A stretch of DNA of 64,000 nucleotides from JACDHQ01 sp036401195 (GTDB taxonomy: Bacteria > Gemmatimonadota > Gemmatimonadetes > Gemmatimonadales > Gemmatimonadaceae): contig DASWVQ010000125.1 in NCBI GenBank assembly GCA_036401195.1, positions 1 to 64,000 on the forward strand, written 5' to 3'. Position numbers and translations under genes: made by a program. Numbering within the stretch: position 1 is the first letter of the stretch; each line of letters begins with the position of its first letter. Under the pieces are notes generated by a model that worked only from the letters and a program-made list of their open reading frames with translations, had not been told where the DNA came from and made no database searches. Positions 37,201 to 48,923 of this stretch are shown here, piece after piece.

Positions 37201-37437
37201 GCCGGGCTCGCGCTCGTTCCCCTGGCGCTGGGGGGTGGCGAGCCGGGCAACGAGCTCCAGACGCCAATGGCGATCGTGATCCTGGGCGGGCTGCTCTCGG
37301 CCACGGCGCTCAACATGGTCGTGCTGCCGGCACTGTACTGGCTGTATGGCGACCGCGAGGTCGCCGTACAGCCGTCCCCGGACCCGGCATCGCATGCTAC
37401 CGGGTCCCCGGTTCCGAACGTAGGCCTCGCGCAGTGA
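34294..37437 (+). CDS. RND efflux pump, heavy-metal type (CusA/CzcA family)
   Basis: The 1047-residue inner-membrane pump has two sets of six helices and two large periplasmic loops. Blocks include VDVFPDLTAPTVTV after helix 1, the helix-4 acidic cluster GALVDDAIIDVENVFRRLKE and GGIATRNGIL-type helix-10 sequence (FGIATRNGILLVAHYQQ). The helix-4 signature differs from the DFGxxVDG of zinc/cobalt CzcA pumps (compare 42979-46125), so substrate may be a different metal. ATG at 34294 has GGAGG seven bases upstream; the longer open frame overlaps the adaptor gene and is rejected. Confidence 0.92.
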   Translation: MLNKLIALALRNRVVVLAIAAVMLVAGAWTAARMPVDVFPDLTAPTVTVLAEAHGMAPEEVEALVAFPIETSVNGATGVRRVRSSTAQGISVIWVEFDWGTDIFRARQVVAEKLQTLAGSLPTGVAPTLAPVSSVMGEIMMIGLTGTQPGMELRTIADWTIRRRLLAVPGVAQVIPIGGEVRQYQVLADPARMLATGVTLDEVLRAAEGSNENASGGVYMDRGQEYVIRGIGRVQGADDIARTVVAVRGGIPVLLGQVADVRVGAAPRFGDGSVNAKPAVVLAVQKQPGANTLELTRRIERELADVQRTLPQGMTVHAELFRQADFISVAVANVLEALRDGAIFVVVILFLFLWNLRATAISILAIPLSLVVAIFAMQLLGITINTMTLGGMAIAIGALVDDAIIDVENVFRRLKENHHLPEGERRPSLRVIYDASAEIRASIVNATLIIIVVFLPLFFLGGVEGRLLRPLGFAYVVSILASLLVAVTVTPVLCSYLLPNAKAVQAETESRVVTRLKAWYARTLEMVLAHPRRVLAGAVAALALTAAVLPLLGSAFLPEFNEGALTVSVVTVPGTSLEEANALGRRVEEILLANPAVRNTDRRQGRAELDEHAQGVNAAEIDVTLKPEAERERLFEELRTEFAALPGTNVTIGQPIGHRIDHMLSGTRANIAVKIFGPDLQRLRQVGAQVRDAMQGVPGVADLQLEQQADVPQLRIRADRGALARYGMSVGQLARGIDVAFNGEEVSQVLEEGKSFDLVVRFPDAYRTDAQAIARVPFDTPTGQRVPLSQLAAVTVERGPNAVSRENVQRKIVVQANVADRDLGSTVADIRDAVGAKVKLPPGYYVEYGGQFEAQAESTRTLGALSMLSIAAIFLILFVEFRSARTAGLVMANLPLALIGGVGAVLLTGGVVSIASLVGFVTLFGIATRNGILLVAHYQQLLREGVPFREAVVRGSLERLSPILMTALTAGLALVPLALGGGEPGNELQTPMAIVILGGLLSATALNMVVLPALYWLYGDREVAVQPSPDPASHATGSPVPNVGLAQ

Positions 37438-37512
37438 GGATGCCACGCTGCGCCGCTCAGTGCTCGCGCTCCGGGCCTCCGCGGCGCCACACGAATCTTC
37501 ATCCAGGCACCC

Positions 37513-38805
37513 ATGAAAGCGTCGCCGGAGGTGGAGGCTCCCGGGGGGGCCCTGGGTGCGAATGCGGACTTCGTGCGGCTGTTCGCCGCGCAGCTCACGT
37601 CTCTCGTGGGGAGCGGTGTGACGAGCGTGGCCCTTGCCGCGTTCGCCTACCAGCTCGTTGGGCGCGATGCGACGGTGATCGTGGGCACGGCGCTCACGCT
37701 CCGCATCCTCGCCTTCGTGACCATCGGGCCGGCGGCGGGGGTACTCGCCGACCGAGTGGACCGCAAGCGGCTCCTCGTCGCGGCCGACGCCGTTCGCGTC
37801 ATCCTCATGGGGAGCTTTCCGTTCATCACCGCGGTCTGGCAGATCTACCTACTCATCTTCCTCCTGAACGCCGCCACCGCAGTCTTCACGCCGGCGTTTG
37901 AAGCGTCGATCCCGACGGTGGTCGGTCCCACACTCTACACCCGTGCCCTCGCCTGGTCGCGCGTCACCGTGGATGTCGAAGCTGCCCTGGGACCGCTGCT
38001 TGCCGGAGTGCTCATCGCGCTCGTCGGCGCCCGCTGGGCCTTCTGGTTCGACGGGGTGACGTACCTCGTCTCCGCACTGCTTGTCTGGCAGAGCCGTGTC
38101 CCGCGCCCGGCGCGACCCATGGCACCCTTCCCGTGGGGCGAGCTTTGGACGCAGGTGACGCACGGGACGCGCGTGCTGCTGCGCGAGCCCGCGCTTCGGC
38201 AGGCGCTCGTGCTCCACTTCGCCGAGGCCGCCGCCGGCGCCTGCGCCATCGTGGCCACCGTATCCTACGTACACGAGGTGCTGGGACGCGGCAACACAGC
38301 CTTCGCCGTAGCCATGGCGGCGCTCGGTGCGGGCTCCTCGCTGACGGCGCTGGTCACCTCACGGCGCGCCGAGCACTCCGCGGCGGGTGGAGCCGACGCG
38401 ATCGCGCAGCACCTGCGGTACCATCGGTGGGCGGCGCGGTCCTTCCTCACGGGCGGCGCACTGCTCGCGCTGGCCCTCCTCCCAGGCGCGTTGCGGCCGG
38501 GGGTCGCGCTCCTGCTCGTGCTCTGGGCGCTGAACGGTGCGGGGCAAGCGCTCATCGCGGTGCCGTCGGTGGGGCTGCTCGCCGCGCACACCGACGCGGC
38601 GGAGCGGGGGCGGGCGTACGCGGCGCATTTCGCCCTGACGCATCTCTTCTGGCTCGTGACGTACCCGGGCGTGGGCTATCTCGCGCGGTACATCGGGACG
38701 CCCTGGACGTTCACGCTCGCGGGGGCTCTCGTGGTGGCCCTGCTGGGGCTCGCGCTGATGGTGGGACGCGGGCCCCACGAGTCGCACGCCATCCGCGCGG
38801 TGTAA
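37513..38805 (+). CDS. MFS exporter (EntS-like)
   Basis: The 430-residue protein has about 12 membrane helices. The MFS motif between helices 2 and 3 reads GVLADRVDRKRLLVAADAVR. DVEAALGPLLAGVLIALVGARWAFWFDGVTYLVSALLV is characteristic of the EntS/MFS-3 exporter group. It probably exports a siderophore, drug or metal chelate. It begins 75 bases after the RND gene and could be in the same transcript. Confidence 0.85.
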   Translation: MKASPEVEAPGGALGANADFVRLFAAQLTSLVGSGVTSVALAAFAYQLVGRDATVIVGTALTLRILAFVTIGPAAGVLADRVDRKRLLVAADAVRVILMGSFPFITAVWQIYLLIFLLNAATAVFTPAFEASIPTVVGPTLYTRALAWSRVTVDVEAALGPLLAGVLIALVGARWAFWFDGVTYLVSALLVWQSRVPRPARPMAPFPWGELWTQVTHGTRVLLREPALRQALVLHFAEAAAGACAIVATVSYVHEVLGRGNTAFAVAMAALGAGSSLTALVTSRRAEHSAAGGADAIAQHLRYHRWAARSFLTGGALLALALLPGALRPGVALLLVLWALNGAGQALIAVPSVGLLAAHTDAAERGRAYAAHFALTHLFWLVTYPGVGYLARYIGTPWTFTLAGALVVALLGLALMVGRGPHESHAIRAV

Positions 38806-39193
38806 GGCTCAACGGCCGCCGAGCCGGAAGGATGGCCCGCCACGGGCCGACCTCGCCGCTCGCCAGCGGAGTCGGTCACCATTTTTCTGGCTCGAAGGGC
38901 GGAGGGCGACCATGTGAGCGTGCTGTCAGGTGCGCGGTGACATGCTTCGGATGCGCCGCACACATGGCGCGGCGTGGGGACGGTACACAGGGAGGGACAG
39001 ATGCATAGGTCGAGGTGCGAGCCGGGCGACCGGGGCGGCATCAGGTGGCGCGCTCGCCGCGTTTGGATGGTCATGGGCACACCGTCAGCGGCGCTCGTGG
39101 GAACGGCGTGTGCGGGGAGCTGACGGTCGACGCCGTGCCGGACACGCACCGCGCGCAGCTCGCCTGTCAGGTCCCCCTCACCCAGTCTCTGCC
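38806..39193. other. Intergenic stretch
   Basis: About 390 bases without a recognisable gene or RNA. Short overlapping open frames have no family features. It probably contains the promoter of the DUF347 gene. Confidence 0.5.
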
Positions 39194-40027
39194 ATGGTCA
39201 TGTCATCACCGCTGCCATCGCCCGCAGGCCGCAACCCCGCGCCGGGCCCCGGCACATGCGCCGCCACGGAGTTCCTGAGCAAGGTCCCGCGGGTGACGCT
39301 GGCCTTCTGGATCGTGAAGATCCTCGCGACGACGCTCGGCGAGACCGGCGGCGACGCGCTGTCGATGACGCTCAACCTCGGCTACGCCGTGAGCACGCTC
39401 ATCTTCCTGGGCTTCTTCGGCGTCACCCTCTTCGCCCAGGTGCGCTCGTCCCACTACCACCCGCTCCTTTACTGGGCGGTGGTGGTCGCCACGACGACGG
39501 TGGGAACGACGACGTCGGACTACTTCGATCGCACGGTCGGCCTCGGCTACGTCAAGTCGTCGGCGATCCTGTTCGTCCTCGTCCTGGCGGTACTCGCGAC
39601 CTGGCGAGCCAGCACCGGACACATCGCCGTCGATCGCGTGACCGACCGCCGCGACGAGACCTTCTACTGGCTGACGATCCTCGTCGCGAACACGCTTGGG
39701 ACGGCGCTCGGCGACTTCACCGCCGACAACCTGGGACTCGGCTTCCAGAAGGGGGCGCTCGTGTTCGCGGGCCTCATTGCGCTGGTGGCGATCCTCCACG
39801 TCGCGACGCCGATTTCGAAGAGCATCCTCTTCTGGGCGGCATACGTCCTCACCCGTCCGCTGGGTGCGACCCTCGGCGACACCCTCACGAAGCCGGGGGC
39901 GCATGGAGGGCTCAACCTGGGCCGCATCGCGTCGTCACTCGTCATCCTGGTCGTCGTGATGATCCTGGTGGCCGTGACGCCCTTGCGGCACCGTGAGGCG
40001 AACGCGCGCCATCCAGGTCACGGATGA
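39194..40027 (+). CDS. Membrane protein with four DUF347 repeats (COG4705)
   Basis: The 277-residue protein has about eight membrane helices. One motif recurs four times at regular spacing: ATTLGETGGDALS, TTVGTTTSDYFDR, NTLGTALGDFTAD and RPLGATLGDTLTK. Each gives a T-x-G-x-T/L-x-x-D core, the DUF347 repeat. Conserved polar residues inside helices suggest an ion pathway; function is not established to my knowledge. ATG at 39194 or 39200 may be used. Its setting among metal pumps suggests a role in metal or ion handling, by inference. It converges on the P1B-ATPase gene. Confidence 0.8.
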   Translation: MVMSSPLPSPAGRNPAPGPGTCAATEFLSKVPRVTLAFWIVKILATTLGETGGDALSMTLNLGYAVSTLIFLGFFGVTLFAQVRSSHYHPLLYWAVVVATTTVGTTTSDYFDRTVGLGYVKSSAILFVLVLAVLATWRASTGHIAVDRVTDRRDETFYWLTILVANTLGTALGDFTADNLGLGFQKGALVFAGLIALVAILHVATPISKSILFWAAYVLTRPLGATLGDTLTKPGAHGGLNLGRIASSLVILVVVMILVAVTPLRHREANARHPGHG

Positions 40028-40054
40028 CGCGGTGCGGGCCGACGCTCCGCGACA

Positions 40055-42616
<2,562 letters not shown>

Positions 42617-42646
42617 GGCGATGCCTCCGGGGTTTGGGGATGCTGG

Positions 42647-42982
42647 TCAGAGTGCATCGCCGTCCTGTGCCCCGGAGGCGATGCTGATGGTGGCCGACAC
42701 GGCCAGGATGCAGACCTTGCCGTCGCCGCGCTCCCCGGTGTGTGCGGCCTCGCGGATTCCCTGCGCAACGATGTGCGCCAACTCATCGCTCACCAGCACC
42801 TCGACGCGGACGCGCCGGACGGTTCCGAGCACCACCTCGGGCACGTCCGCATCCGGCCCGTGCCCGTGGCCGAAGCCGCGGGCGTCGCTGAAGGTTGCGC
42901 CGGTCACGCCCGGGAGGCGGTGGAGGGCGTCCGTGACCGCGCCCTCCTTTATCGGTTGAACGTACGCGATGATGAGCTTCAC
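42647..42982 (-). CDS. P-II-like protein of the metal-efflux operon
   Basis: The 111-residue protein starts MKLIIAYVQPIKEGAVTDALHRLPGVTGATFSDARGFG, the PII fold start. The T-loop carries a His/Gly/Asp-rich stretch (GHGHGPDAD) instead of the uridylylation site of GlnB, so it is not a nitrogen regulator. PII-like proteins beside czcA genes are known, and the His-rich loop suggests metal sensing (inference). Its start overlaps the czcA stop by four bases (ATGA). Confidence 0.85.
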   Translation of the reverse strand: MKLIIAYVQPIKEGAVTDALHRLPGVTGATFSDARGFGHGHGPDADVPEVVLGTVRRVRVEVLVSDELAHIVAQGIREAAHTGERGDGKVCILAVSATISIASGAQDGDAL

Positions 42983-45900
42983 GGCGCGGTCCTCGCGGGA
43001 GGTTCGGTGTCCGGTGTCGTGGGCGATTCCGCCGCTTCGGCGGCGGCATCCCGCTCGGCCTGTCGCCGCTCGAAGAGCAGGTACAGGAGCGGCAACACCA
43101 GGAGGGTGAGGAGGGTGGAAGTCACGAGCCCGCCGATCACCACCGTGGCGAGGGGCCGCTGGACCTCGGCCCCGGCGCCGTGCGAGATGGCCATGGGGAT
43201 GAAGCCCAGGCTCGCGACCAGGGCGGTCATGAGGACCGGGCGCAGCCGGGTCATCCCGCCCTCGCGGATGGCGCGATCCAGCGGGCGTCCCTGGCCGCGC
43301 AGTTCATTGATGTAGCTCACCATCACCACGCCGTTGAGCACCGCGACGCCGAACAGGGCGATGAAGCCGACGCCGGCGGAGATGCTGAACGGCATGCCGC
43401 GCAGCAGGAGGGCGACGACGCCGCCCACCGTCGCCAGCGGGATCCCCGTGAACACGAGCGCCGCCTGGCGAAGGGAGTTGAACGTGGCGAACAACAGGAG
43501 GAAGATCAGCAGCAGCGAGAGCGGGACGACGATCATCAGCCGCCGGGACGCGCGCTCCAGGTTCTCGAACTGGCCGCCGAACTCCGGCCGGTACCCGGCG
43601 GGCAACGTGACACGCCCGTCGTCGAACAGCGAACGAACGTCGCTCACGAAGCTGCCGATGTCACGGCCCCGCACGTTGCCCTCGATGATGATGAGCCGGG
43701 AGCCGTTCTCGTGGCTGATCTCGGCCGGGCTGTCCACCTCCTCCACGCGGGCAAGCGTCGCCAGGGGGACACGCTCTCCGCCCGGCGCGCTCACCAGGAT
43801 CCCCCCGATCGAGGCCGGCGTGCGCCGGACCGCCTCCGGGAAGCGCACGCTCAGCGCGAAGCGGCGCTGTCCCTCCAGCACCTGCGTGACCTCCACCCCG
43901 CCGAGCGCCTCGACGGCCTGCATGACCTCGGCCGAGTTGATCCCGTAGCGCGCCAGCTGCTCCGGCAGCACGGTGACCTGCAGTTGCGGCAGGCCCTCCA
44001 GCTGCTGCGCCTTGAAGCCCGTGGCGCCCTCCAGCTTCGACACCGCCGCGACCACGCGATCCGCGGTCCGGCTCAACTCCGCGAGGTCATCGCCGTAGAT
44101 CTTGATCGCCAGGTCGCTTCGTACCCCCGCGATGAGCTCATTGACGCGCAGCTCGATGGGCTGGCTGAAGCTCACGACCATGCCCGGGATCTGCGCAAGC
44201 GCCTCGGCCATCCGCGCCTCGAGCTCCTCCTTGGTGCGGGCGCGGGACCACTCACGCTTCGGCTTGAGCATCACCAGCACGTCGCTGACGTTCACGCCCA
44301 TCGGGTCCGTGGCGATCTCCGGGCGGCCGGTCTTGGCCACCACGTCCTGCACCTCGTTCGGAAACTCGGTGAGGAGCACCCGCTCGAGCTGCGTGGTCTG
44401 TCGCACCGATTCCTCGAGCGAGACGCTCGGCAGCCGGAGGACCTGCAGGGCGAACGATCCCTCGTCGAGCCGCGGAATGAACTCGGAGCCGAGGAAGGGG
44501 ATCGCCCCGAGCGCGATTGCCGTGATGGCCCCCGAGACAACGAGCACCTGCTTCCCGCGCGCGAGCGTCCATTCGAGCGCCGGTTCATAGAGTCGCTTTG
44601 CCTGGCGCACGAGCCACACGTCCTTCTCCTCCACCTTCCCGCGGAGGGCGAGCGAGATGAGGACAGGAGTGAGGAGGAAGGTGAGCAGGAGCGATCCCAC
44701 GAGCGCGAACACCACCGTCATCGCCATGGGGCGGAACATGTTTCCCTCGACGCCTTCGAGGGTGAGGATGGGCAGGTAGACGACGATGATGATCCCGACC
44801 CCGAAGAGGATCGGGCGCGCGACCTCCGCGCAGGCGTCGAGCACCGTGTGGAGGAAGCTCTCGTCCCGCCGCCGGTGGCCGAGCCGGCGCATCGAGTTTT
44901 CAACCATCACCACCGATCCGTCGACCACGAGGCCGAAGTCGATGGCGCCGAGGCTCATCAGGCTGCCGGCGATCCCCGCCTTGACCATCATGCCGAGCGC
45001 GAACATCATGGAGAGCGGGATCGCGAGCGCCACGACGAGCGCACCGCGGAAGTTGCCGAGCAGCAGGAACAGGACGGCGACCACCAGGACGGCCCCCTCG
45101 AACAGGTTCTTCTCGACGGTCCGGATGGTGCGATCCACCAGCTCCGTACGATCGTAGAACGGGCGCAGGGAGACGCCGGCGGGCAAGGTGCGCGCGGCCT
45201 GGGCAAACTTCTCCTTCACGCCGTTCACCACCGTGCGCGAGTTCGTGCCCATGCGCATCATCACGATCCCGGTCACCACCTCCCCCTTCGCGTCCTTCGT
45301 CACGGCGCCCTGCCGGATGGTGGATCCGATCACCACGTCGGCCAGGTCGCCCACACGAACGGGGGTCCCGCCACGCGCCGCGACGACGATGTTGCGGATC
45401 TGCTCCAGGTCCTGCACCTGGCCGACGCCTCGGATGACCAGCTGCTCGGCACCCTTCGTGATGTAGCCGCCGCCGGCATTCTGGTTGTTCGCGGCGACAG
45501 CCTCGAGCACCTGGTCGAGGGTCAGGTCATACTGCACGAGCGCGTCGGGGCGAACCAGCACCTGGTACTGTTTCTCGAAGCCGCCGAACGAGTTCACCTC
45601 GGCAACCCCCGGCACGCTGCGCAGTTGCGGCGCGACGACCCAGTCCTGGATCGTCCGGAGCTCCGTGGCATCCGAGGGGGCCGCCCCCTTTTCCACGGTG
45701 TACTGGAAGATCTCGCCGAGACCCGAGGAGATCGGGCCCATCTCCGGCGTGCCGAAGCGTGCCGGGATGTCCTCGCGCGCCTGCTGCAGGCGCTCCTGTA
45801 CCTGCTGCCGGGCGAAGTAGATGTCCGTCCCGTCCTCGAAAACGATCGTGACCTGGGACAGCCCGAACTTGGAAATGGAACGGATCTCCGCCAGGTCGGG

Positions 45901-46125
45901 CAACCCGAACATCGCGAGCTCCACAGGGAGCGTGATCTGCCGCTCGACTTCCAGCGGAGAGAGCGCGGCGGCGTTGGTGTTGACCTGCACCTGCACGTTC
46001 GTCACGTCGGGTACGGCATCGATGGGAAGCCGGATCGCCGACCAGACCCCGACGATCACGAGCAGCCCGGTGAGCGCGAGGACGAGCAGCCGCTGGCGGA
46101 GGACGAATCCAATGAGTTGTCGCAT
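42979..46125 (-). CDS. czcA: CzcA-type RND heavy-metal efflux pump
   Basis: The 1048-residue pump has the HME-1 helix-4 signature GAIDFGLVVDGSVVMVEN, whose acidic residues mark Co/Zn/Cd pumps. Other blocks are RLPIDAVPDVTNVQVQVNT after helix 1 and GVGFIALFGVAVLNGVVMV in the second half. It takes metal from periplasm or cytosol to the outer-membrane channel CzcC through CzcB. The ATG at 46125 gives the family N-terminus MRQLIGFVLRQRLL. It follows czcB by 13 bases and overlaps the P-II-like gene. Confidence 0.95.
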   Translation of the reverse strand: MRQLIGFVLRQRLLVLALTGLLVIVGVWSAIRLPIDAVPDVTNVQVQVNTNAAALSPLEVERQITLPVELAMFGLPDLAEIRSISKFGLSQVTIVFEDGTDIYFARQQVQERLQQAREDIPARFGTPEMGPISSGLGEIFQYTVEKGAAPSDATELRTIQDWVVAPQLRSVPGVAEVNSFGGFEKQYQVLVRPDALVQYDLTLDQVLEAVAANNQNAGGGYITKGAEQLVIRGVGQVQDLEQIRNIVVAARGGTPVRVGDLADVVIGSTIRQGAVTKDAKGEVVTGIVMMRMGTNSRTVVNGVKEKFAQAARTLPAGVSLRPFYDRTELVDRTIRTVEKNLFEGAVLVVAVLFLLLGNFRGALVVALAIPLSMMFALGMMVKAGIAGSLMSLGAIDFGLVVDGSVVMVENSMRRLGHRRRDESFLHTVLDACAEVARPILFGVGIIIVVYLPILTLEGVEGNMFRPMAMTVVFALVGSLLLTFLLTPVLISLALRGKVEEKDVWLVRQAKRLYEPALEWTLARGKQVLVVSGAITAIALGAIPFLGSEFIPRLDEGSFALQVLRLPSVSLEESVRQTTQLERVLLTEFPNEVQDVVAKTGRPEIATDPMGVNVSDVLVMLKPKREWSRARTKEELEARMAEALAQIPGMVVSFSQPIELRVNELIAGVRSDLAIKIYGDDLAELSRTADRVVAAVSKLEGATGFKAQQLEGLPQLQVTVLPEQLARYGINSAEVMQAVEALGGVEVTQVLEGQRRFALSVRFPEAVRRTPASIGGILVSAPGGERVPLATLARVEEVDSPAEISHENGSRLIIIEGNVRGRDIGSFVSDVRSLFDDGRVTLPAGYRPEFGGQFENLERASRRLMIVVPLSLLLIFLLLFATFNSLRQAALVFTGIPLATVGGVVALLLRGMPFSISAGVGFIALFGVAVLNGVVMVSYINELRGQGRPLDRAIREGGMTRLRPVLMTALVASLGFIPMAISHGAGAEVQRPLATVVIGGLVTSTLLTLLVLPLLYLLFERRQAERDAAAEAAESPTTPDTEPPARTAP

Positions 46126-46138
46126 TGGCTGATCCTCC

Positions 46139-47359
46139 TCAGTGCCCTTCGTCGCCGATCTCGCCCTTCGCGAGCTCCGAACGGAGTGCAAAGGCACCGG
46201 CGAGTACTACGCGGCTGGAGGGCGTGAGGCCCGACCGGATCACCACCCGGTCGCCCTCGAGCGATTCGCCCACCTCGACGGGCTGCGGGCGGAACTCGCC
46301 CGGGCGAACCCCCGGCACGAACACCACCTGCCGGCCGTCGACCTCCTGGACGGCGGCCTGGGGCACGACGACCAGCGGTACGCCGCCGCCGCCAACGCGA
46401 ATGTTCGCGGTGGCGAACATCCCCGGCTTCAGGGCGCCGTCCGCGTTCGGGATGTCCACGCGGGCCCGCACCGTACGCTTCGCGGGATCGAGCACCTGGC
46501 CCAGGTACACGATGCGCCCAGGGAAGGTGCGGTCAGGGTATGCCGTCGTCGTCACGGAGACCGGCTGTCCCACCGCCACGCGGGAGAGATCGCGCTCGAA
46601 CACATCCAGCTCGATCCAGAGGCGGGAGAGGTCCGCGATGGTGAGGAGCGCGTCGCTCGGCCCGGCCATGGCGCCGAGGCTGACGTTCCGCGCCACCACC
46701 ATCCCGGGGAATGGGGCGAGGACATCGAAGTGCCCTCCCGTCCCATGGCCGGCGCCCATCGTCGACAACCGGTCGTCGGCGCTGCGCAGCGACGCCTCGG
46801 CGCGCCGGAGTTCAGCCTCGGCCGTGAGCAGCTCCTTGCGGCTCGAGATGCCCTGTGACTCCAGCCGCCGCTCCCGGTCGTAGTTCTCTCGCGCGATCTT
46901 GACGAGCGCCCGGGCCTCGTGTTCTTCGGCCCGAATCTGCCCGATGGTGGGGCTCTCGAGTTCGACGAGGACCTGGCCCTGCCGCACCCGGCTGCCGAGG
47001 TCCACGCGGATGGCGATCACCCGCCCCTCCGTGCGGGCGCCCACCTGGGTCACCCGGTTCGCGTCGTACGTGATCGTCCCGGTCACCGGGAGGTTCGACG
47101 ACGCGGCGGATTCCGGAAGCCCCACCCGGATCCCGCCGAGTCGGAGTCTCGCGGTGTCGAGCACCACGGCGTCGTGGGCTGGCGAATCCCCGGTTGTCGC
47201 TCCCGCAGCGGTCAACTGGGTGGTGTCCGGGGGGGGCGCCTTGCCGGATCCGCACCCGGTGGCCACCCCGGCGATGACGAGGATGAAAGGGAGGACGGCA
47301 GTCATCCCCGCGCTGGCCGGCCGGATGCGGCGGCCCCTGGTAGGAGGAGGGGTGATCAT
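46139..47359 (-). CDS. czcB: CzcB-type periplasmic adaptor
   Basis: The 406-residue lipoprotein-like protein (signal helix with VATGCGSG) is a membrane fusion protein. It has GRVIAIRVDLGSRVRQGQVLVELESP as lipoyl half, a coiled-coil hairpin (AELRRAEASLRSADDRLS), LAPFPGMVVARNVSLGAMA as second lipoyl half, and the beta-barrel. It bridges CzcA and CzcC. The ATG at 47359 overlaps the czcC stop (ATGA), so translation is coupled. Confidence 0.9.
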   Translation of the reverse strand: MITPPPTRGRRIRPASAGMTAVLPFILVIAGVATGCGSGKAPPPDTTQLTAAGATTGDSPAHDAVVLDTARLRLGGIRVGLPESAASSNLPVTGTITYDANRVTQVGARTEGRVIAIRVDLGSRVRQGQVLVELESPTIGQIRAEEHEARALVKIARENYDRERRLESQGISSRKELLTAEAELRRAEASLRSADDRLSTMGAGHGTGGHFDVLAPFPGMVVARNVSLGAMAGPSDALLTIADLSRLWIELDVFERDLSRVAVGQPVSVTTTAYPDRTFPGRIVYLGQVLDPAKRTVRARVDIPNADGALKPGMFATANIRVGGGGVPLVVVPQAAVQEVDGRQVVFVPGVRPGEFRPQPVEVGESLEGDRVVIRSGLTPSSRVVLAGAFALRSELAKGEIGDEGH

Positions 47360-48690
47360 CGAGTCGTTCTCCCGGAGGTATCGGTAGCGTCGCCGAGCGC
47401 GGGGGCAGGAGCACCGGTCGCCGCCTGGAGCGCCACGAGCGCCTCCCGCCTGGCGAGCCATGCATCCCAGTACCCCAGCTCGGCATCGAGCAACTGGTTT
47501 CGGAGGAGGAGGAGGGTCGGGAGGGGCACCTTCCCGGCCCGGTAGGCCTCCTCGAGGAGCGGCATGTTGCGACGCGCGGGTTCGAGGACCGAGGCCTCGA
47601 AGACGGCGGCCTCGTCGCTCGCGGCGCGGTACGCATTCGCGGCATCGCGCACATCGGTACGCACGCCCAGCTCCGTGGCCGCGAGCTCGAGTGCCGACCG
47701 CCGGGCCTCAGCCTGGCGCTGCGCCACGAGCCCCTGATTGCGGTTGAAGAGCGGCACGCCGAGACCGACGGTGAGCCCAACCCGCGAGTTGCCGCCATCG
47801 CGATCCTGCTCACCCACGGCGCCGACGCGGAGATTCGGGATCCCCTCGCGTCGCGCGAGCGACGCCAGCGTGGCGGCCTGCCTGGTGGCCGCCACTCGTG
47901 CCGCCAGGTCGGGCCGGCGGGCCAGGGCCAGCGTGACGAGGGAGTCGGGCGCCACGCCCGAAGGCAGTGGTGCGGTCATGTCGTCGCTCAGCCGGACCGG
48001 CGTGGCGGGATCGACGCCGAGTTCGCGCTTGAGCGCCAGCTCCGCCGTGGCCGACGCGCGTCGGGCCGCGAGGACCCGGGCGCGAGCGCGGCCGAACTCG
48101 ATCTCCGCGAGGTTCCCCTCGAGCGCGCTGATCTCGCCCTCGGCAAGCTGCGTTCGGACGGCGCGAACCAGTCGCTCGTTGAGGGCAAATACTTCTTCGG
48201 CGAGCCGGAGCCGCTGCTGGCTGGCGAGGGCCCGATAGAACGCGGCGCTCGCGCTGGCAACCGTCACGCGCGCGGCATCGCGCACGACCGAGGTGGCGCG
48301 CGTGACCCCATGTCGCGCGGCGTCCACGCGGAGTCCGCGCTGGCCTGCCCACTCCACTACCTGCGAGAGGGTGAGCTCGTACGGGCTGGCGGCACCGCCT
48401 GCGCCGCCCGGGGCTACCAGGCCCAACTCAGGGTTGAACTGGTAGATGCCAGCCTGCCGGAGCGCGCCGCGGGCAATGTCGGTCTCCTGACGGGCGGCGA
48501 GGAATGTCGGATTCTGGCGCACGGCGAGTCGCTGCACGTCATCCAGGCGGAGCAGGAGCGTGTCTCGCGCGGGTTGCACCCCCTGGCCTGCCATGGGTGC
48601 GGGAAACACCGCGAGGGTGATCAGGAGGATCGTCCGGCGCGCCGGCACTGGGAGGAAGGCGAAGTCTGGGAACACCAGGATGGATCTCAC
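47356..48690 (-). CDS. czcC: CzcC-type outer-membrane channel
   Basis: The 444-residue outer membrane efflux protein has a signal peptide (about 16-35, ending PMAGQG), two OEP repeats of long helices, and the GLGVPLFNRNQGLVAQRQAEARR block typical of CzcC. It opens the czcCBA set. The 230 bases upstream to 48923 hold no other gene and probably the promoter. Confidence 0.9.
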   Translation of the reverse strand: MRSILVFPDFAFLPVPARRTILLITLAVFPAPMAGQGVQPARDTLLLRLDDVQRLAVRQNPTFLAARQETDIARGALRQAGIYQFNPELGLVAPGGAGGAASPYELTLSQVVEWAGQRGLRVDAARHGVTRATSVVRDAARVTVASASAAFYRALASQQRLRLAEEVFALNERLVRAVRTQLAEGEISALEGNLAEIEFGRARARVLAARRASATAELALKRELGVDPATPVRLSDDMTAPLPSGVAPDSLVTLALARRPDLAARVAATRQAATLASLARREGIPNLRVGAVGEQDRDGGNSRVGLTVGLGVPLFNRNQGLVAQRQAEARRSALELAATELGVRTDVRDAANAYRAASDEAAVFEASVLEPARRNMPLLEEAYRAGKVPLPTLLLLRNQLLDAELGYWDAWLARREALVALQAATGAPAPALGDATDTSGRTTR

Positions 48691-48923
48691 TCAGGGGTCG
48701 TGGAGCGTGGACCCCGTGCGTCGCGGAGGGCCCGCGCACCGTGGCCGCGCCGGCCCGTGAGGACGAGTGGCGCCAGGACGCACGAGTGGCATGAGGCCCC
48801 CAGGCGCAGGCGCAGCGAGGGGTCGGGTAGTCGGGGGATGTGAGGGGCCGTCGATCGTTCGGCGGCCAGGGCGCGGCGTCGGTCGCCAGCGGGTTCAGGA
48901 CCCGCGGCGCGGCGCGCGAGACG

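Noticed and set aside
34543..37446. A 967-codon open frame antisense to the RND pump
   Set aside because: It mirrors the high-GC third-position bias of the forward gene; composition is His/Arg/Gln-rich with no domain, while the forward strand encodes a full RND pump.
43180..46227. A 1015-codon forward open frame antisense to czcA
   Set aside because: Same shadow effect; the translation is low-complexity charged sequence without any family signature.
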